This document shows, piece by piece, positions 23,915 through 32,429 of a DNA stretch of 64,000 nucleotides. Source of the DNA: Burkholderia arboris (GTDB taxonomy: Bacteria; Pseudomonadota; Gammaproteobacteria; Burkholderiales; Burkholderiaceae); the NCBI RefSeq assembly GCF_902499125.1, contig NZ_CABVPX010000039.1, forward strand, positions 1-64,000. The letters are read 5' to 3'. The notes beneath the pieces are model-generated. The model was not told the origin of the DNA. It was given only the letters and a program-made list of their open reading frames with translations, and did no database searches. A program made the translations under genes and the position numbers. The first letter of the stretch is position 1; each line of letters starts with the position of its first letter.

Positions 23915-24583
23915 TTACACCGCGTGCACGATCAGGTCGCGGTAGCCGCCGACGATCACGCTATACGAGAAATACGCGAACAGCAGCGCCGACGCGATAT
24001 GGCACGCGCGCATCAACCCGGCGCCCGCGCGCTTGCGGCCCTGGCTCGCGAGCGTGCACATGAAGAGCGTCCAGGCGAGGCCGCCGAGAAAGAAGCCCGA
24101 CAGGAACACCGACGCGGTGACCGGCGTCGTCGCGCCGGCCTTCGCGATCAGTGCGCCGCCGACCGCCGCGAACCACAGGATCGCGCTCGGCGACGACATC
24201 GCGAGCAGCATTCCGCGCAGGAAGCTGCGCCGCGCGCTTGCCCGCGGCTGCGGGGCGTCGTCCGCATCGTCGTCGGCCGCGCGGGCCGGCGCCAGCGCTT
24301 CGCGCGCCATCTTCCACGTGAGAAACAGCAGCACCGCGCCGCCGCCGATCCACACGATCCAGCGCACCGGCTCGAACTGCAGCAGCACGGCCATCCCCGC
24401 GAGCGCGAGGGCCGCGTAGACGAGATCGCCGACGCACGAGCCGACGCCGAGCCAGAAGCCCGGCCGGAAGCCGTGCGACAGCGTCAGCGACAGCATCGCG
24501 ACGTTCACGAGGCCGATGTCGAGACAGAGCGACAGCGACAGGAAGAAACCGTCGGACAGCATGGAGGCGGGCGGAAAGCTCAT
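23915..24583 (-). CDS. LysE/RhtB-family exporter
   Basis: The 222-residue protein has six hydrophobic segments. The family pattern is seen in SLCLDIGLVNVAMLSLTLSHGFRPGFWLGVGSCVGDLVYAALAL and FLRGMLLAMSSPSAILWFAAVGG. The usual GP-D motif of LysE is changed to a shorter CLDIGLVN, typical of the RhtB/YfiK subgroup. It probably exports an amino acid or related metabolite. It lies 58 bases downstream of ubiD and may share its transcript. Confidence 0.82.
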   Translation of the reverse strand: MSFPPASMLSDGFFLSLSLCLDIGLVNVAMLSLTLSHGFRPGFWLGVGSCVGDLVYAALALAGMAVLLQFEPVRWIVWIGGGAVLLFLTWKMAREALAPARAADDDADDAPQPRASARRSFLRGMLLAMSSPSAILWFAAVGGALIAKAGATTPVTASVFLSGFFLGGLAWTLFMCTLASQGRKRAGAGLMRACHIASALLFAYFSYSVIVGGYRDLIVHAV

Positions 24584-24641
24584 CTTCGTCGTGCTTGTGG
24601 CAATTGCGCGGCACGGGCCGGCGCGTGCCGGCCGCGTGGCT

Positions 24642-26198
24642 TCAGAGGCCGATCTCCTGCCAGAGCCGGTCGACGCGCGCCTTCACGGCCGCATCCATCT
24701 CGATCGGGCGGCCCCATTCGCGATTCGTCTCGCCGGGCCACTTGTTGGTCGCGTCGAGCCCCATCTTCGAGCCGAGTCCGGCCACCGGCGATGCGAAGTC
24801 GAGATAGTCGATCGGCGTGCTGTCGACCATCACCGTGTCGCGCACGGGGTCGACACGCGTCGTGATCGCCCAGATCACTTCCTTCCAGTCGCGGATGTTC
24901 ACGTCCTCGTCGACGACCACGATGAACTTCGTATACATGAACTGCCGCAGGAAGCTCCACACGCCGAACATCACGCGCTTCGCGTGGCCTGCGTAGCTCT
25001 TCTTCATCTGGACGATCGCCATCCGGTAGCTGCAGCCTTCGGGCGGCAGATAGAAGTCGGTGATCTCGGAGAACTGCTTCTGCAGCAGCGGCACGAATAC
25101 TTCGTTGAGCGCGACGCCGAGCACGGCCGGCTCGTCGGGCGGCTTGCCCGTGTAGGTCGAGTGGTAGATCGCGTCGCGGCGCATCGTGATGCGCTCGACG
25201 GTGAACACCGGGAACCACTCCTGCTCGTTGTAGTAGCCGGTGTGGTCGCCGTACGGCCCTTCGAGCGCGTGCTCGTAGGCGGCCGACGCATTGCCGGCCG
25301 GCCGCGGCGGGGCGCCGGCCGGAGCGGGGGCAGGCGTGCCTTCCTGCGGGTAAATGAAGCCTTCGAGCACGATCTCCGCGCGCGCGGGCACCTGCAGCGT
25401 GTCGACGCCGGGCGTCAGGCACTTCGCGAGCTCCGTGCGGCTGCCGCGCAGCAGGCCGGCGAACTGGTATTCGGACAGCGAATCGGGCACGGGCGTCACC
25501 GCGCCGAGCGTCGTGGCGGGATCGGCGCCGAGCACGACCGCGACCGGATACGGCTTGCCGGGGTTCTGCAGCGCGAACTCGCGGAAGTCGAGGGCGCCGC
25601 CGCGATGCGCGAGCCAGCGCATGATCAGCTTGTTGCGGCCGATCAGCTGCTGGCGGTAGATGCCGAGATTCTGGCGCGACTTGTTCGGCCCGCGCGTGAC
25701 CGTCAGGCCCCACGTGACGAGCGGCCCCGCGTCGCCGGGCCAGCAGGTCTGGATCGGCAGCTTGTTCAGGTCGACGTCGTTGCCTTCCCAGACGATCTCC
25801 TGGCACGGTGGCGACGACACCGACTTGGGCGCCATGTCCCACACGGCCTTCGCGAGCGACAGCAGCTTGCCGGCGTCCTTCAGGCTCTTCGGCGGATCGG
25901 GTTCTTTCAGCGCGGACAGCAGCCGCCCGAGATCGCGCAGCGAATCGAGCGCGGCGTCGTCGCCCGCGTCGACGCCCATCCCGAGCGCGACGCGGCGCGG
26001 CGTACCGAACAGGTTGCCGAGCACCGGAAACGCATGGCCGGGCGGCGCGTTGAACAGCAGCGCAGGGCCGCCGGCGCGCAGCATGCGGTCGCACAGCTCG
26101 GTCATTTCGAGCACGGGCGACACGGGTTGCGTGACGCGCCGCAGTTCGCCGAGCGCCTCGAGGCGCTGGATGAAATCGCGTAAGTCTTTGTATTTCAT
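24642..26198 (-). CDS. ubiD: UbiD, 3-octaprenyl-4-hydroxybenzoate decarboxylase
   Basis: UbiD removes the carboxyl group of polyprenyl-4-hydroxybenzoate in ubiquinone biosynthesis using prenylated FMN made by UbiX. The 518-residue protein starts at MKYKDLRDFIQRLEALGELRRV, as the family does, and contains ENLGIYR-like SRQNLGIYRQQ, RWLAHRGGALDF, and EGPYGDHTGYYNEQEWFPVFTVERITMRRDAIYHSTYTGKPPDEPAVLG, the decarboxylase core with the conserved Glu. It is about 20 residues longer than E. coli UbiD because of an Ala/Pro-rich insertion near residues 285-300 (TPAPAPAGAPPRPAG). The 26199-26412 upstream region holds no gene. Confidence 0.95.
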   Translation of the reverse strand: MKYKDLRDFIQRLEALGELRRVTQPVSPVLEMTELCDRMLRAGGPALLFNAPPGHAFPVLGNLFGTPRRVALGMGVDAGDDAALDSLRDLGRLLSALKEPDPPKSLKDAGKLLSLAKAVWDMAPKSVSSPPCQEIVWEGNDVDLNKLPIQTCWPGDAGPLVTWGLTVTRGPNKSRQNLGIYRQQLIGRNKLIMRWLAHRGGALDFREFALQNPGKPYPVAVVLGADPATTLGAVTPVPDSLSEYQFAGLLRGSRTELAKCLTPGVDTLQVPARAEIVLEGFIYPQEGTPAPAPAGAPPRPAGNASAAYEHALEGPYGDHTGYYNEQEWFPVFTVERITMRRDAIYHSTYTGKPPDEPAVLGVALNEVFVPLLQKQFSEITDFYLPPEGCSYRMAIVQMKKSYAGHAKRVMFGVWSFLRQFMYTKFIVVVDEDVNIRDWKEVIWAITTRVDPVRDTVMVDSTPIDYLDFASPVAGLGSKMGLDATNKWPGETNREWGRPIEMDAAVKARVDRLWQEIGL

Positions 26199-26412
26199 GA
26201 AGAAGGTCCGGGCCACCCGCGTAGCGGGCAGCGATGGGCGGGCGCAGCGGCCGGCTGCGGCCCCGAATTGACCGACGATTCTACCCGGGCCGCCGTGCGG
26301 CCGCCCGGCGGAGAAAAAAGTCGACCGCGCGCAAACCCCCTACGGCACGGGACTTGCGATCTGAAGACCGTTCTTAAATTACTTTTTGTTATAATTTCGT
26401 AGTTTTATAGTG

Positions 26413-26440
26413 TTGACGATCTATAAAACCCTGCTAGAAT
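26413..26440 (+). promoter_or_regulatory. promoter of the candidate structured RNA
   Basis: TTGACG (26413-26418) and TAGAAT (26435-26440) are 16 bases apart, inside a strikingly AT-rich patch that also contains TATAAT at 26389-26394. Transcription would start near 26447. Confidence 0.6.
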
Positions 26441-26446
26441 CCGCTC

Positions 26447-26587
26447 ACATTGGCTGCAGGGTAAAAGGCTTCGAGCCGCCAATCACCGATCTTTGACGCA
26501 GCGCGTCACCGTCCGCCGAATCCTGCACGGCGTATCCGACGGCCTTAGTCGTAGTCCTCGCCAGCGCTACCAGACGCTGGTTTTTTG
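26447..26587 (+). ncRNA. candidate structured small RNA or riboswitch-like leader upstream of the transglycosylase
   Basis: The interval runs from a sigma-70-like promoter to a strong terminator and contains no credible ORF. Several helices are visible: GGCT-TCG-AGCC (26467-26477); TGACGC-AGC-GCGTCA (26494-26508); a 10-bp bulged stem pairing CCGTC CGCCG (26509-26518) with CGGCG (26528-26532) and GACGG (26538-26542); and the terminator hairpin. A long-range pairing TGGC/GCCA, AGG/CCT and AAGGC/GCCTT (26451-26469 with 26542-26563) would overlap the 5' arm of the terminator, an arrangement seen in attenuators and riboswitches. I do not recognise a known family. Confidence 0.5.
26561..26586 (+). 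terminator. intrinsic terminator of the candidate RNA
   Basis: CCAGCG (26561-26566) pairs with CGCTGG (26575-26580) and is followed by six T residues. It lies 209 bases before the next coding start. Confidence 0.75.
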
Positions 26588-26658
26588 CGTGGGTGCCACC
26601 GCGTATGCCCGCCTCGCCCAGTGTGCGAAGGCGCCGGCCCTCTTACACCGTGGCCTCG

Positions 26659-26676
26659 AACGGTACTTATACCGTT
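26659..26676. promoter_or_regulatory. inverted repeat in the transglycosylase upstream region
   Basis: AACGGTA (26659-26665) and TACCGTT (26670-26676) form a perfect 7-bp inverted repeat with a 4-base spacer, 118 bases before the coding start. It may be an operator or an RNA hairpin. Confidence 0.35.
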
Positions 26677-26794
26677 TCCCCGATGCTTGCGCGTCCCAAC
26701 CAAGGCGTGCGGCGTCGTGATTCCGCGGCGCGTTTTCTGTCTCGCCATCGAGCTGAGCGAGCCGCACGAGTCATGTTCATGGGAGATGATCTGA

Positions 26795-27922
26795 ATGAAC
26801 GCTTGGTTATCGTGGCGTCCCAATGAGCAGCATGCGCAGATCGTGCGCAACATGCTGCGTCGCGGGACGCGTGTCAGTCACCATCTATTCAGCGTTGTCG
26901 GCTGTTTCGCTGTCGCGGTTGCGCTTGCACTGTGGCTGCTGCCAACCGTCCGCGGCACGCTTGCCGCGAAGCTGATGCCGGTCGTATCCGCGGCCGTGCA
27001 GGCCGGGCCAGCCCGTTTGCTGTCCGGTCATCCGCTGCCGAACTTCGCGCCTGCCGGTGCGCAGCCGCAGCAGGAAGAGACGCCTGAAACGGACGCGCTT
27101 GCGGTCGGCCTCGATGTCGCACCGGAAGCCGCCGCACAGGGTGCCCAAGGCGATGCGTCGGATCCGGCCCGCAACGGCCCGTCGCCGGTCGCACTGGCCA
27201 AACTGATTCCGACCCAGCGGGTGGCGGCCGATGCGCGCGACGATCGTGCGCTCGCATCGAACCGCGAACAGGCGCTCGTCGCGACCTATCTGTCGCGCCG
27301 TTACCGCGTCGCGCAGGAGCCGCTCGGCCAGCTCGTCAAGGCTGCGTTCCAGACCGGCCGTGATGTCGGACTCGATCCGCTGCTGCTGCTGTCCGTGATG
27401 GCGATCGAATCGGGCTTCAATCCGTATGCCGAAAGCGGCGTTGGCGCGAAGGGCCTGATGCAGGTCATGTCGAAGGTCCATTCCGACAAGTTCGAGTATT
27501 TCGGCGGCACCGACACCGCGCTGCAACCGCTCGCGAACCTGCAGGTCGGCGCACTCGTGCTGAAAGACTGCATCGCGCGCGGCGGCTCGCTGGCGAACGG
27601 CCTGCGCCTGTACAACGGTTCGACGAATCCCGACGACACCGCATACGGCTCGAAGGTGATGGCCGAACGTGGCCGGCTGCGCGACGTGTCGCACGGCCGC
27701 AGCGTGCCGGTCAACGCGCCGCAGGCGCCGGCGCAGCCGGCGAAGCCGATCGTCACGGCGGCCGTGACGGGCGCGGCAGGCGGCGCGAAGCGCGTGCATG
27801 CGACGCTCGACGGCGCGACGTCGGTCAAGGCGGCAGCGCCGAAGGAAACCGCACCGCAGGACGACGCGAGCGTCGATACCGCGAAGCAGTCGCACGGCGT
27901 TCATTCGGAGCTCGGCGCGTAA
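26795..27922 (+). CDS. membrane-anchored lytic transglycosylase (SLT domain)
   Basis: Lytic transglycosylases cut the MurNAc-GlcNAc bond of peptidoglycan. This 375-residue protein has an N-terminal membrane anchor around residues 34-54 (VVGCFAVAVALALWLLP). A low-complexity Ala/Gln/Pro linker follows, then an SLT domain from about residue 170, with catalytic Glu in LSVMAIESGFNPYAESGVGAKGLMQVM and LRLYNGS. The C-terminal 90 residues are Ala/Pro-rich and disordered. GGGAGATGATCTGA precedes the ATG. The upstream region contains a candidate regulatory RNA. Confidence 0.88.
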   Translation: MNAWLSWRPNEQHAQIVRNMLRRGTRVSHHLFSVVGCFAVAVALALWLLPTVRGTLAAKLMPVVSAAVQAGPARLLSGHPLPNFAPAGAQPQQEETPETDALAVGLDVAPEAAAQGAQGDASDPARNGPSPVALAKLIPTQRVAADARDDRALASNREQALVATYLSRRYRVAQEPLGQLVKAAFQTGRDVGLDPLLLLSVMAIESGFNPYAESGVGAKGLMQVMSKVHSDKFEYFGGTDTALQPLANLQVGALVLKDCIARGGSLANGLRLYNGSTNPDDTAYGSKVMAERGRLRDVSHGRSVPVNAPQAPAQPAKPIVTAAVTGAAGGAKRVHATLDGATSVKAAAPKETAPQDDASVDTAKQSHGVHSELGA

Positions 27923-27960
27923 CATTCCGCGTGCCGCCCGGCTCTGGCCGGCAGGCAATG

Positions 27961-27995
27961 AAAAAGGCACCCGATCCGGGTGCCTTTTCTTTTTG
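27961..27995. terminator. bidirectional terminator
   Basis: AAAAAGGCACCCG and CGGGTGCCTTTT form a near-perfect hairpin with A and T runs on its sides. It separates the transglycosylase (plus) from the aminotransferase (minus), which converge. Confidence 0.88.
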
Positions 27996-28030
27996 CGGCG
28001 TGTGAAACGGCCGGTGTGCCGGCCGCGGCG

Positions 28031-29227
28031 TCAGTGCTGCCCGAACAGGGTCGCGAGCCGGTCGACCGCCTCTTCGAGCCGCGAGTACGCCGTTGCATAC
28101 GACAGGCGGATATAGTCGCGCGGCGCATGGACGCCGAAGTCCATGCCGGGCACCAGCACGACGCCGGCGTCATGCAGCATCGCCTGCGTGAGCGCGGCGC
28201 TGTCGCCGGCTGCCGGATGGGCGACGCCACCGCAATGCGCATATACATAGAACGCGCCGTCCGGCATCACGGGCACTCTGAAGCCGAGCCGTTCGAGCGC
28301 CGGCGCGATGAAATCGCGGCGGCGCTTGAATTCGAGGCGGCGCGCTTCGTAGAGTTCGAGCGTGGCCGGTTCGAAGCACGCGAGTGCTGCGTGCTGCGCG
28401 AGCGCGGACGGGCAGATGAACAGGTTCTGCGACAGTTTTTCGAACGTGCCGACCAGCGCGGGCGGCACGACGAGCCAGCCGAGCCGCCAGCCCGTCATGC
28501 TGAAATATTTCGAGAAGCTGTTCACGGTGATGACGTCATCGCCGAATGACAGCGCCGATACGGGCGCCGCATCGTAGCTGAGCCCCTGGTAGATCTCGTC
28601 GACGATCGTGAAGCCGCCGCGGGCGCGCACCGCTTCGACGATCCGTTTCAGTTCGTCCGGTTCGAGCGACGTGCCGGTCGGGTTCGACGGCGACGCGAGC
28701 AGCACGCCGCGCGTGCGGTCGTTCCAGTGCGTGCGGACGTCGTCCTCGGTGAGCTGGAAGCGCGCGTCAGGGCCGCTCGGCACGAGCACCGCGCGGCCTT
28801 CGGCCGCCGCGACGAAATGCCGGTTGCACGGGTACGACGGGTCGGGCATCAGCACTTCGTCGTCACGACCGACGAGTGCGAGGCACGCGAGCAGCAGCGC
28901 GGCCGACGCGCCGGCCGTCACGACGATCCGCTCCGGGCTGATCGTGAGGCCATACGCGCGTGCATAGTGCGCGGCGATCGCCTCGCGCAGCGGGGCAATG
29001 CCGAGTGCGCTCGTGTACTGCGTGACGCCGCGGCGCAGCGCGGCCGCGGCGGCTTCGACGACCGGCTCCGGCGCGGTGAAATCCGGCTCGCCGATGCCCA
29101 TGTGGATAACATCGCGCCCCAACGACTCGAGCCGCTGTGCCTCCTTCATCAGTTCCATCACATGGAAGGGCTGGATCGCGTCGACGCGTGCGGCGAGCGT
29201 GACGAGCGAATCGGCGGTGGTATTCAT
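28031..29227 (-). CDS. class I/II PLP-dependent aminotransferase
   Basis: This 398-residue fold-type I aminotransferase shows MGIGEPDFTAPEPV, VTAGASAALLLACLAL, SPSNPTGTSL, the FTIVDEIYQGLSYD Asp/Tyr region, NSFSKYFSMTGWRLGWLV with the PLP Lys, and a C-terminal Arg region (YIRLSYA). The pattern resembles the alanine/valine-type and aspartate-type subgroup Ia gamma enzymes, but the substrate cannot be set from sequence. The ATG at 29227 gives the usual start; upstream in-frame codons run through the nusB terminator and are rejected. Confidence 0.88.
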   Translation of the reverse strand: MNTTADSLVTLAARVDAIQPFHVMELMKEAQRLESLGRDVIHMGIGEPDFTAPEPVVEAAAAALRRGVTQYTSALGIAPLREAIAAHYARAYGLTISPERIVVTAGASAALLLACLALVGRDDEVLMPDPSYPCNRHFVAAAEGRAVLVPSGPDARFQLTEDDVRTHWNDRTRGVLLASPSNPTGTSLEPDELKRIVEAVRARGGFTIVDEIYQGLSYDAAPVSALSFGDDVITVNSFSKYFSMTGWRLGWLVVPPALVGTFEKLSQNLFICPSALAQHAALACFEPATLELYEARRLEFKRRRDFIAPALERLGFRVPVMPDGAFYVYAHCGGVAHPAAGDSAALTQAMLHDAGVVLVPGMDFGVHAPRDYIRLSYATAYSRLEEAVDRLATLFGQH

Positions 29228-29257
29228 CGGCGGGCAGGGCGGGGGAGAGGAAGAATG

Positions 29258-29281
29258 AAAAACGGGCGCTCGCGCGCCCGT
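29258..29281 (-). terminator. terminator of the ribBA-ribH-nusB operon
   Basis: On the minus strand CGGGCG (75-80 of the 292xx line) pairs with CGCCCG, with an extra A-U pair, and is followed by five U residues. It is 17 bases past the nusB stop. Confidence 0.75.
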
Positions 29282-29297
29282 GGACAAACAAACGGTG

Positions 29298-29735
29298 TCA
29301 GCCGTTGCGGCGTGCCTGCGTTTCTGCAGGGCGCAGCTTCGCGGCGAGCTTGTCGAGCACGCCGTTCACGTACTTGTAGCCGTCGGAGCCGCCGAACGTT
29401 TTCGCGAGTTCGACAGCTTCGTTGATGATCACGCGGTACGGCGTTTCGACATGGTGCGTGAGCTCGAACGTCGCGATCAGCAGCACTGCGCGTTCGACCG
29501 GAGACAGCTGGTCGATCGGACGGTCCAGCGACGGTGTCAGCGCTTCGACGAGCGTGGCGTGCTCGCGGATCACGCCGTGCAGGATCGCGTCGAGCAGCTC
29601 CTTGTCAGCCTTGTCGTAACCGAGCGCGCCGCGCAGTTGCGCGTCGATCTCGCCGGAGGACGCGTTCGACAGCAGCCACTGGTAGAGGCCTTGCGTCGCC
29701 AGCTCGCGCGATTGTCGGCGGGCGCTCTTCTTCAT
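29298..29735 (-). CDS. nusB: transcription antitermination factor NusB
   Basis: NusB binds NusE/S10 and boxA RNA to protect rRNA transcripts from termination. The 145-residue protein shows the usual helical pattern: KSARRQSRELATQGLYQWLLSN at the N-terminus, SPVERAVLLIATFELTHHVETPYRVIINEAVELAKTFGGSDGYKYVNGVLDKLA at the C-terminus. Its ATG overlaps the ribH stop by four bases. It is the last gene before the terminator. Confidence 0.97.
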   Translation of the reverse strand: MKKSARRQSRELATQGLYQWLLSNASSGEIDAQLRGALGYDKADKELLDAILHGVIREHATLVEALTPSLDRPIDQLSPVERAVLLIATFELTHHVETPYRVIINEAVELAKTFGGSDGYKYVNGVLDKLAAKLRPAETQARRNG

Positions 29736-30250
29736 GCGCGCTCCTCTTCGTCGTCTTCGTCTTCCTCTTCGTCCTCGTCGTCATCGCCGAGCTGGTCGAG
29801 GGCCATCGTCAGGTTGGCCATCTCGACGGCGACGCGTGCGGCGTCACGACCCTTTTCGGTCATGCGCGCGACGGCCTGCTCGTCGTTTTCGGTCGTGAGG
29901 ACCGCGTTCGCGATCGGCAGGTTGAAGTCGAGGCCGATGCGGGTGATGCCCGCGCCGCTTTCGTTCGACACGAGTTCGAAGTGGTAGGTCTCGCCGCGGA
30001 TCACCGCGCCGAGCGCGATCAGCGCGTCGAACTGGCCGCTTTCGGCGAGCTTCTGCAGCGCGAGCGGGATTTCCAGCGCGCCGGGCACCGACACGAGCAG
30101 CACGTCTTCACCGGTGACGCCGAGGCGTTCCAGTTCTTCGACGCACGCGTCGGCGAGGCCGTTGCACACGGGCTCGTTGAAACGCGATTGCACGATGCCG
30201 ATACGCAGGCCGTCGCCTTCGAGATTCGGTTGGTATTGTCCGATTTCCAT
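29732..30250 (-). CDS. ribH: 6,7-dimethyl-8-ribityllumazine synthase
   Basis: RibH condenses 5-amino-6-ribitylaminouracil with dihydroxybutanone phosphate, the penultimate step of riboflavin synthesis. The 172-residue protein has IVQSRFNEPVCNGL, VSVPGALEIPLALQKLAES, GAVIRGETYHFELVSNES with the catalytic His, and GLDFNLPIANAVLTTENDEQA. The C-terminus is a long Asp/Glu tail of about 18 acidic residues, not needed for the fold. The gene lies 53 bases after ribBA and overlaps nusB. Confidence 0.97.
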   Translation of the reverse strand: MEIGQYQPNLEGDGLRIGIVQSRFNEPVCNGLADACVEELERLGVTGEDVLLVSVPGALEIPLALQKLAESGQFDALIALGAVIRGETYHFELVSNESGAGITRIGLDFNLPIANAVLTTENDEQAVARMTEKGRDAARVAVEMANLTMALDQLGDDDEDEEEDEDDEEERA

Positions 30251-30303
30251 GATCTGGTCCGTGGTGTGGATGAACGGTTATAGGGCGAAAGCGCCGTGGC
30301 GGG

Positions 30304-31446
30304 TTACGCGTTGGACGCCGGGCAGGACTTGGCTTCGCCGCCGGGCATCGGAATGAAGCCCGTGACTTCGAGGCCGTAGCCGGACATGCTGCCCAGCTTG
30401 CGCGGATTCGACAGCACCTGCATCTTGCTGACGCCGACATCGCGCAGGATCTGCGCGCCGATGCCGAACGTCTTGAAATCGACCGGCCGGCGCTTGAGCG
30501 CAGCAGCCTTTTCTTCCTCGTCGAACGCCTTGAAGACGTCGATCAGGTGTTCCTTCGTGTCGCCGCAGTTGAGCAGCACGATTACGCCGAGGTCGCGCTC
30601 CGCGATCTCGCGCATGGCGGCGTCGAGCGTCCACGAGTGCGTCGACACGCTCGTCTCGAGCAAGTCGAGCACCGACAGCGGCTCGTGCACGCGCACCGGC
30701 GTATCGACGTCGGGCGACGGTGCGCCGCGCACCAGCGCGATGTGCGGCGAGCCGCTCGGCTGGTCGCGGTACAGCACCGCGCGGAACGTGCCGTGCGCGG
30801 TCTGCATCGTGCGCTCGGCGATCCGCTCGATGATCGATTCGGTGCGGCTGCGGTACTGGATCAGGTCGGCGATCGTGCCGATCTTCAGGTTGTGTTCCTT
30901 CGCGAATTCGATCAGGTCCGGCAGGCGCGCCATCGTGCCGTCGTCCTTGATGATCTCGCAGATCACCGCGGCCGGCGTGAGGCCCGCGAGCGCGGTGAAG
31001 TCGCAGCCGGCTTCGGTGTGGCCCGCGCGCACGAGCACGCCGCCCGGTTGCGCCATGATCGGGAACACGTGGCCTGGCTGCACGATGTGCTCGGGGCGCA
31101 CGTCGTGAGCGACCGCCGTGGCGATCGTGTGCGCGCGGTCGGCGGCCGAGATGCCGGTCGTCACGCCTTCGGCCGCTTCGATGCTGACCGTGAACGCGGT
31201 GCCGTACTGCGTGCCGTTGCGGTAGGTCATCAGCGGCAGGTGCAACTGCTTGCAGCGCTCCTGCGTCAACGTCAGACAAACCAGGCCGCGGCCGTACTTG
31301 GCCATGAAGTTGATCGCTTCCGGCGTGACGAATTCGGCGGCGATCACGAGGTCGCCCTCGTTTTCGCGGTCTTCTTCGTCGACCAGGATCACCATCCGGC
31401 CGGCTTTCAGCTCGGCGATGATGTCGAGCGTGGAGGCGAGCGTCAT
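30304..31446 (-). CDS. ribBA: 3,4-dihydroxy-2-butanone 4-phosphate synthase with degenerate GTP cyclohydrolase II domain (RibBX type)
   Basis: The N-terminal half (about residues 1-205) is an intact RibB: MVILVDEEDRENEGDLV with the metal and catalytic acids, VFPIMAQPGGVLVRAGHTEAGCDFTALAG. The C-terminal half has the length of RibA (GTP cyclohydrolase II) but lacks its zinc-binding Cys cluster and the Arg-Cys-Asp-Cys-Gly motif; the equivalent region reads THSWTLDAAMREIAERDLGV. It is therefore expected to have lost cyclohydrolase activity, as in the known RibBX hybrids, and a separate ribA must exist elsewhere. No FMN riboswitch consensus is visible in 31447-31638. Confidence 0.92.
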   Translation of the reverse strand: MTLASTLDIIAELKAGRMVILVDEEDRENEGDLVIAAEFVTPEAINFMAKYGRGLVCLTLTQERCKQLHLPLMTYRNGTQYGTAFTVSIEAAEGVTTGISAADRAHTIATAVAHDVRPEHIVQPGHVFPIMAQPGGVLVRAGHTEAGCDFTALAGLTPAAVICEIIKDDGTMARLPDLIEFAKEHNLKIGTIADLIQYRSRTESIIERIAERTMQTAHGTFRAVLYRDQPSGSPHIALVRGAPSPDVDTPVRVHEPLSVLDLLETSVSTHSWTLDAAMREIAERDLGVIVLLNCGDTKEHLIDVFKAFDEEEKAAALKRRPVDFKTFGIGAQILRDVGVSKMQVLSNPRKLGSMSGYGLEVTGFIPMPGGEAKSCPASNA

Positions 31447-31638
31447 AAGGGGGCGAGAAAGAGGAAAGTGCGTATTTTACGCCAGCCGGGCGGCGTTTCG
31501 ACTGGCGCGGACCGCGCACGTCGGGCAAGCACGCCGGAAAGCGTTGCGGGCGGCCTGCGCGGCAGGCCCGGCGGCCCGCCGCGCGTGGCCGGCACGCGGG
31601 TGCGGACGGTTGCGGGCCGGGCGTTTCCCGGCCGCGCG

Positions 31639-32157
31639 TCACGCGTGCTGGTCGCGCCCGCCGAGGTAGTCGAGCTTGCCGAGTTCGACGCCGCTGTGGC
31701 GCAGGATGTCGTAGGCGGTCGTCACGTGGAAGAAGAAGTTGGGCAGCACGAAATTCAGCAGGTACGACTGGCCCGTGAATTCGATCGGGCCGACGCGCAT
31801 CTTCAGCACGATCTGGCGCGCCTCGCTGCCGTCGATCTGTGCGGCGTCGAAGCTCTTCAGGTAATCGATCGTCTTCTGGATGCGCGCATGCAGTTCGTCG
31901 AAGGTTTGCTCGACGTCCGGGTAGCTCGGGATCTCGGCGCCGGCGAGCCGCGCGGCGCAGCCCTTCGCCGTGTCGGTCGCAATGTAGACCTGCCGGACGA
32001 GCGGCAGCATGTCCGGGTAGAGGCGTGCACCGATGAACACCGACGGATCGATCTGCTTCTCGGCCGCGTGCGCTTGCGCCTTGCCGAGGATGTGCTGCAG
32101 GTTGGTCAGGCCGCGGATCAGGACGGGCAGCGAAGCCTGGTGCATCGAGATGGACAT
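31639..32157 (-). CDS. DUF1993 (DinB-like) family protein
   Basis: The 172-residue helical protein begins MSISMHQASLPVLIRGLTNLQHILGKAQAHAAEK and ends FFFHVTTAYDILRHSGVELGKLDYLGG, the pattern of DUF1993, a four-helix-bundle family related to DinB/YfiT metalloproteins. It keeps His residues in the last helix region (FFFHVT). The function is not established. It lies between ribBA and the divergent O-methyltransferase with no operon link that I can prove. Confidence 0.82.
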   Translation of the reverse strand: MSISMHQASLPVLIRGLTNLQHILGKAQAHAAEKQIDPSVFIGARLYPDMLPLVRQVYIATDTAKGCAARLAGAEIPSYPDVEQTFDELHARIQKTIDYLKSFDAAQIDGSEARQIVLKMRVGPIEFTGQSYLLNFVLPNFFFHVTTAYDILRHSGVELGKLDYLGGRDQHA

Positions 32158-32429
32158 GGGAACGACTCCTGTGGGAAGAGGGGCGGCCGGTGCGCGGCGC
32201 GTCGTGCGTTGTGGCGTTGAAACCGCCGTCGATGCATCTTAGCGCGACGGCATGACCCGTGCGCGTCGTTGGCCATTCGGCCGGGAATCGTTAGAGCAAA
32301 CGGCCGCCAGCCGGGCCGGAGCGGTTTCAATCACGCCGGAACGGCGGTCCTCCCGGACACCGGGCATCGATCCGAAAATCGTCGTATCATGAAACACGAA
32401 ACACGAAATATGAAGCAATGGAGACCCGC

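Noticed and set aside
26593..26826. Plus-strand ORFs between the RNA candidate and the transglycosylase
   Set aside because: No conserved residues or start signals; they overlap the true start at 26795.
31447..31638. FMN riboswitch upstream of ribBA
   Set aside because: The conserved RFN blocks (such as the GGGGTGAAATTCC type) are absent.
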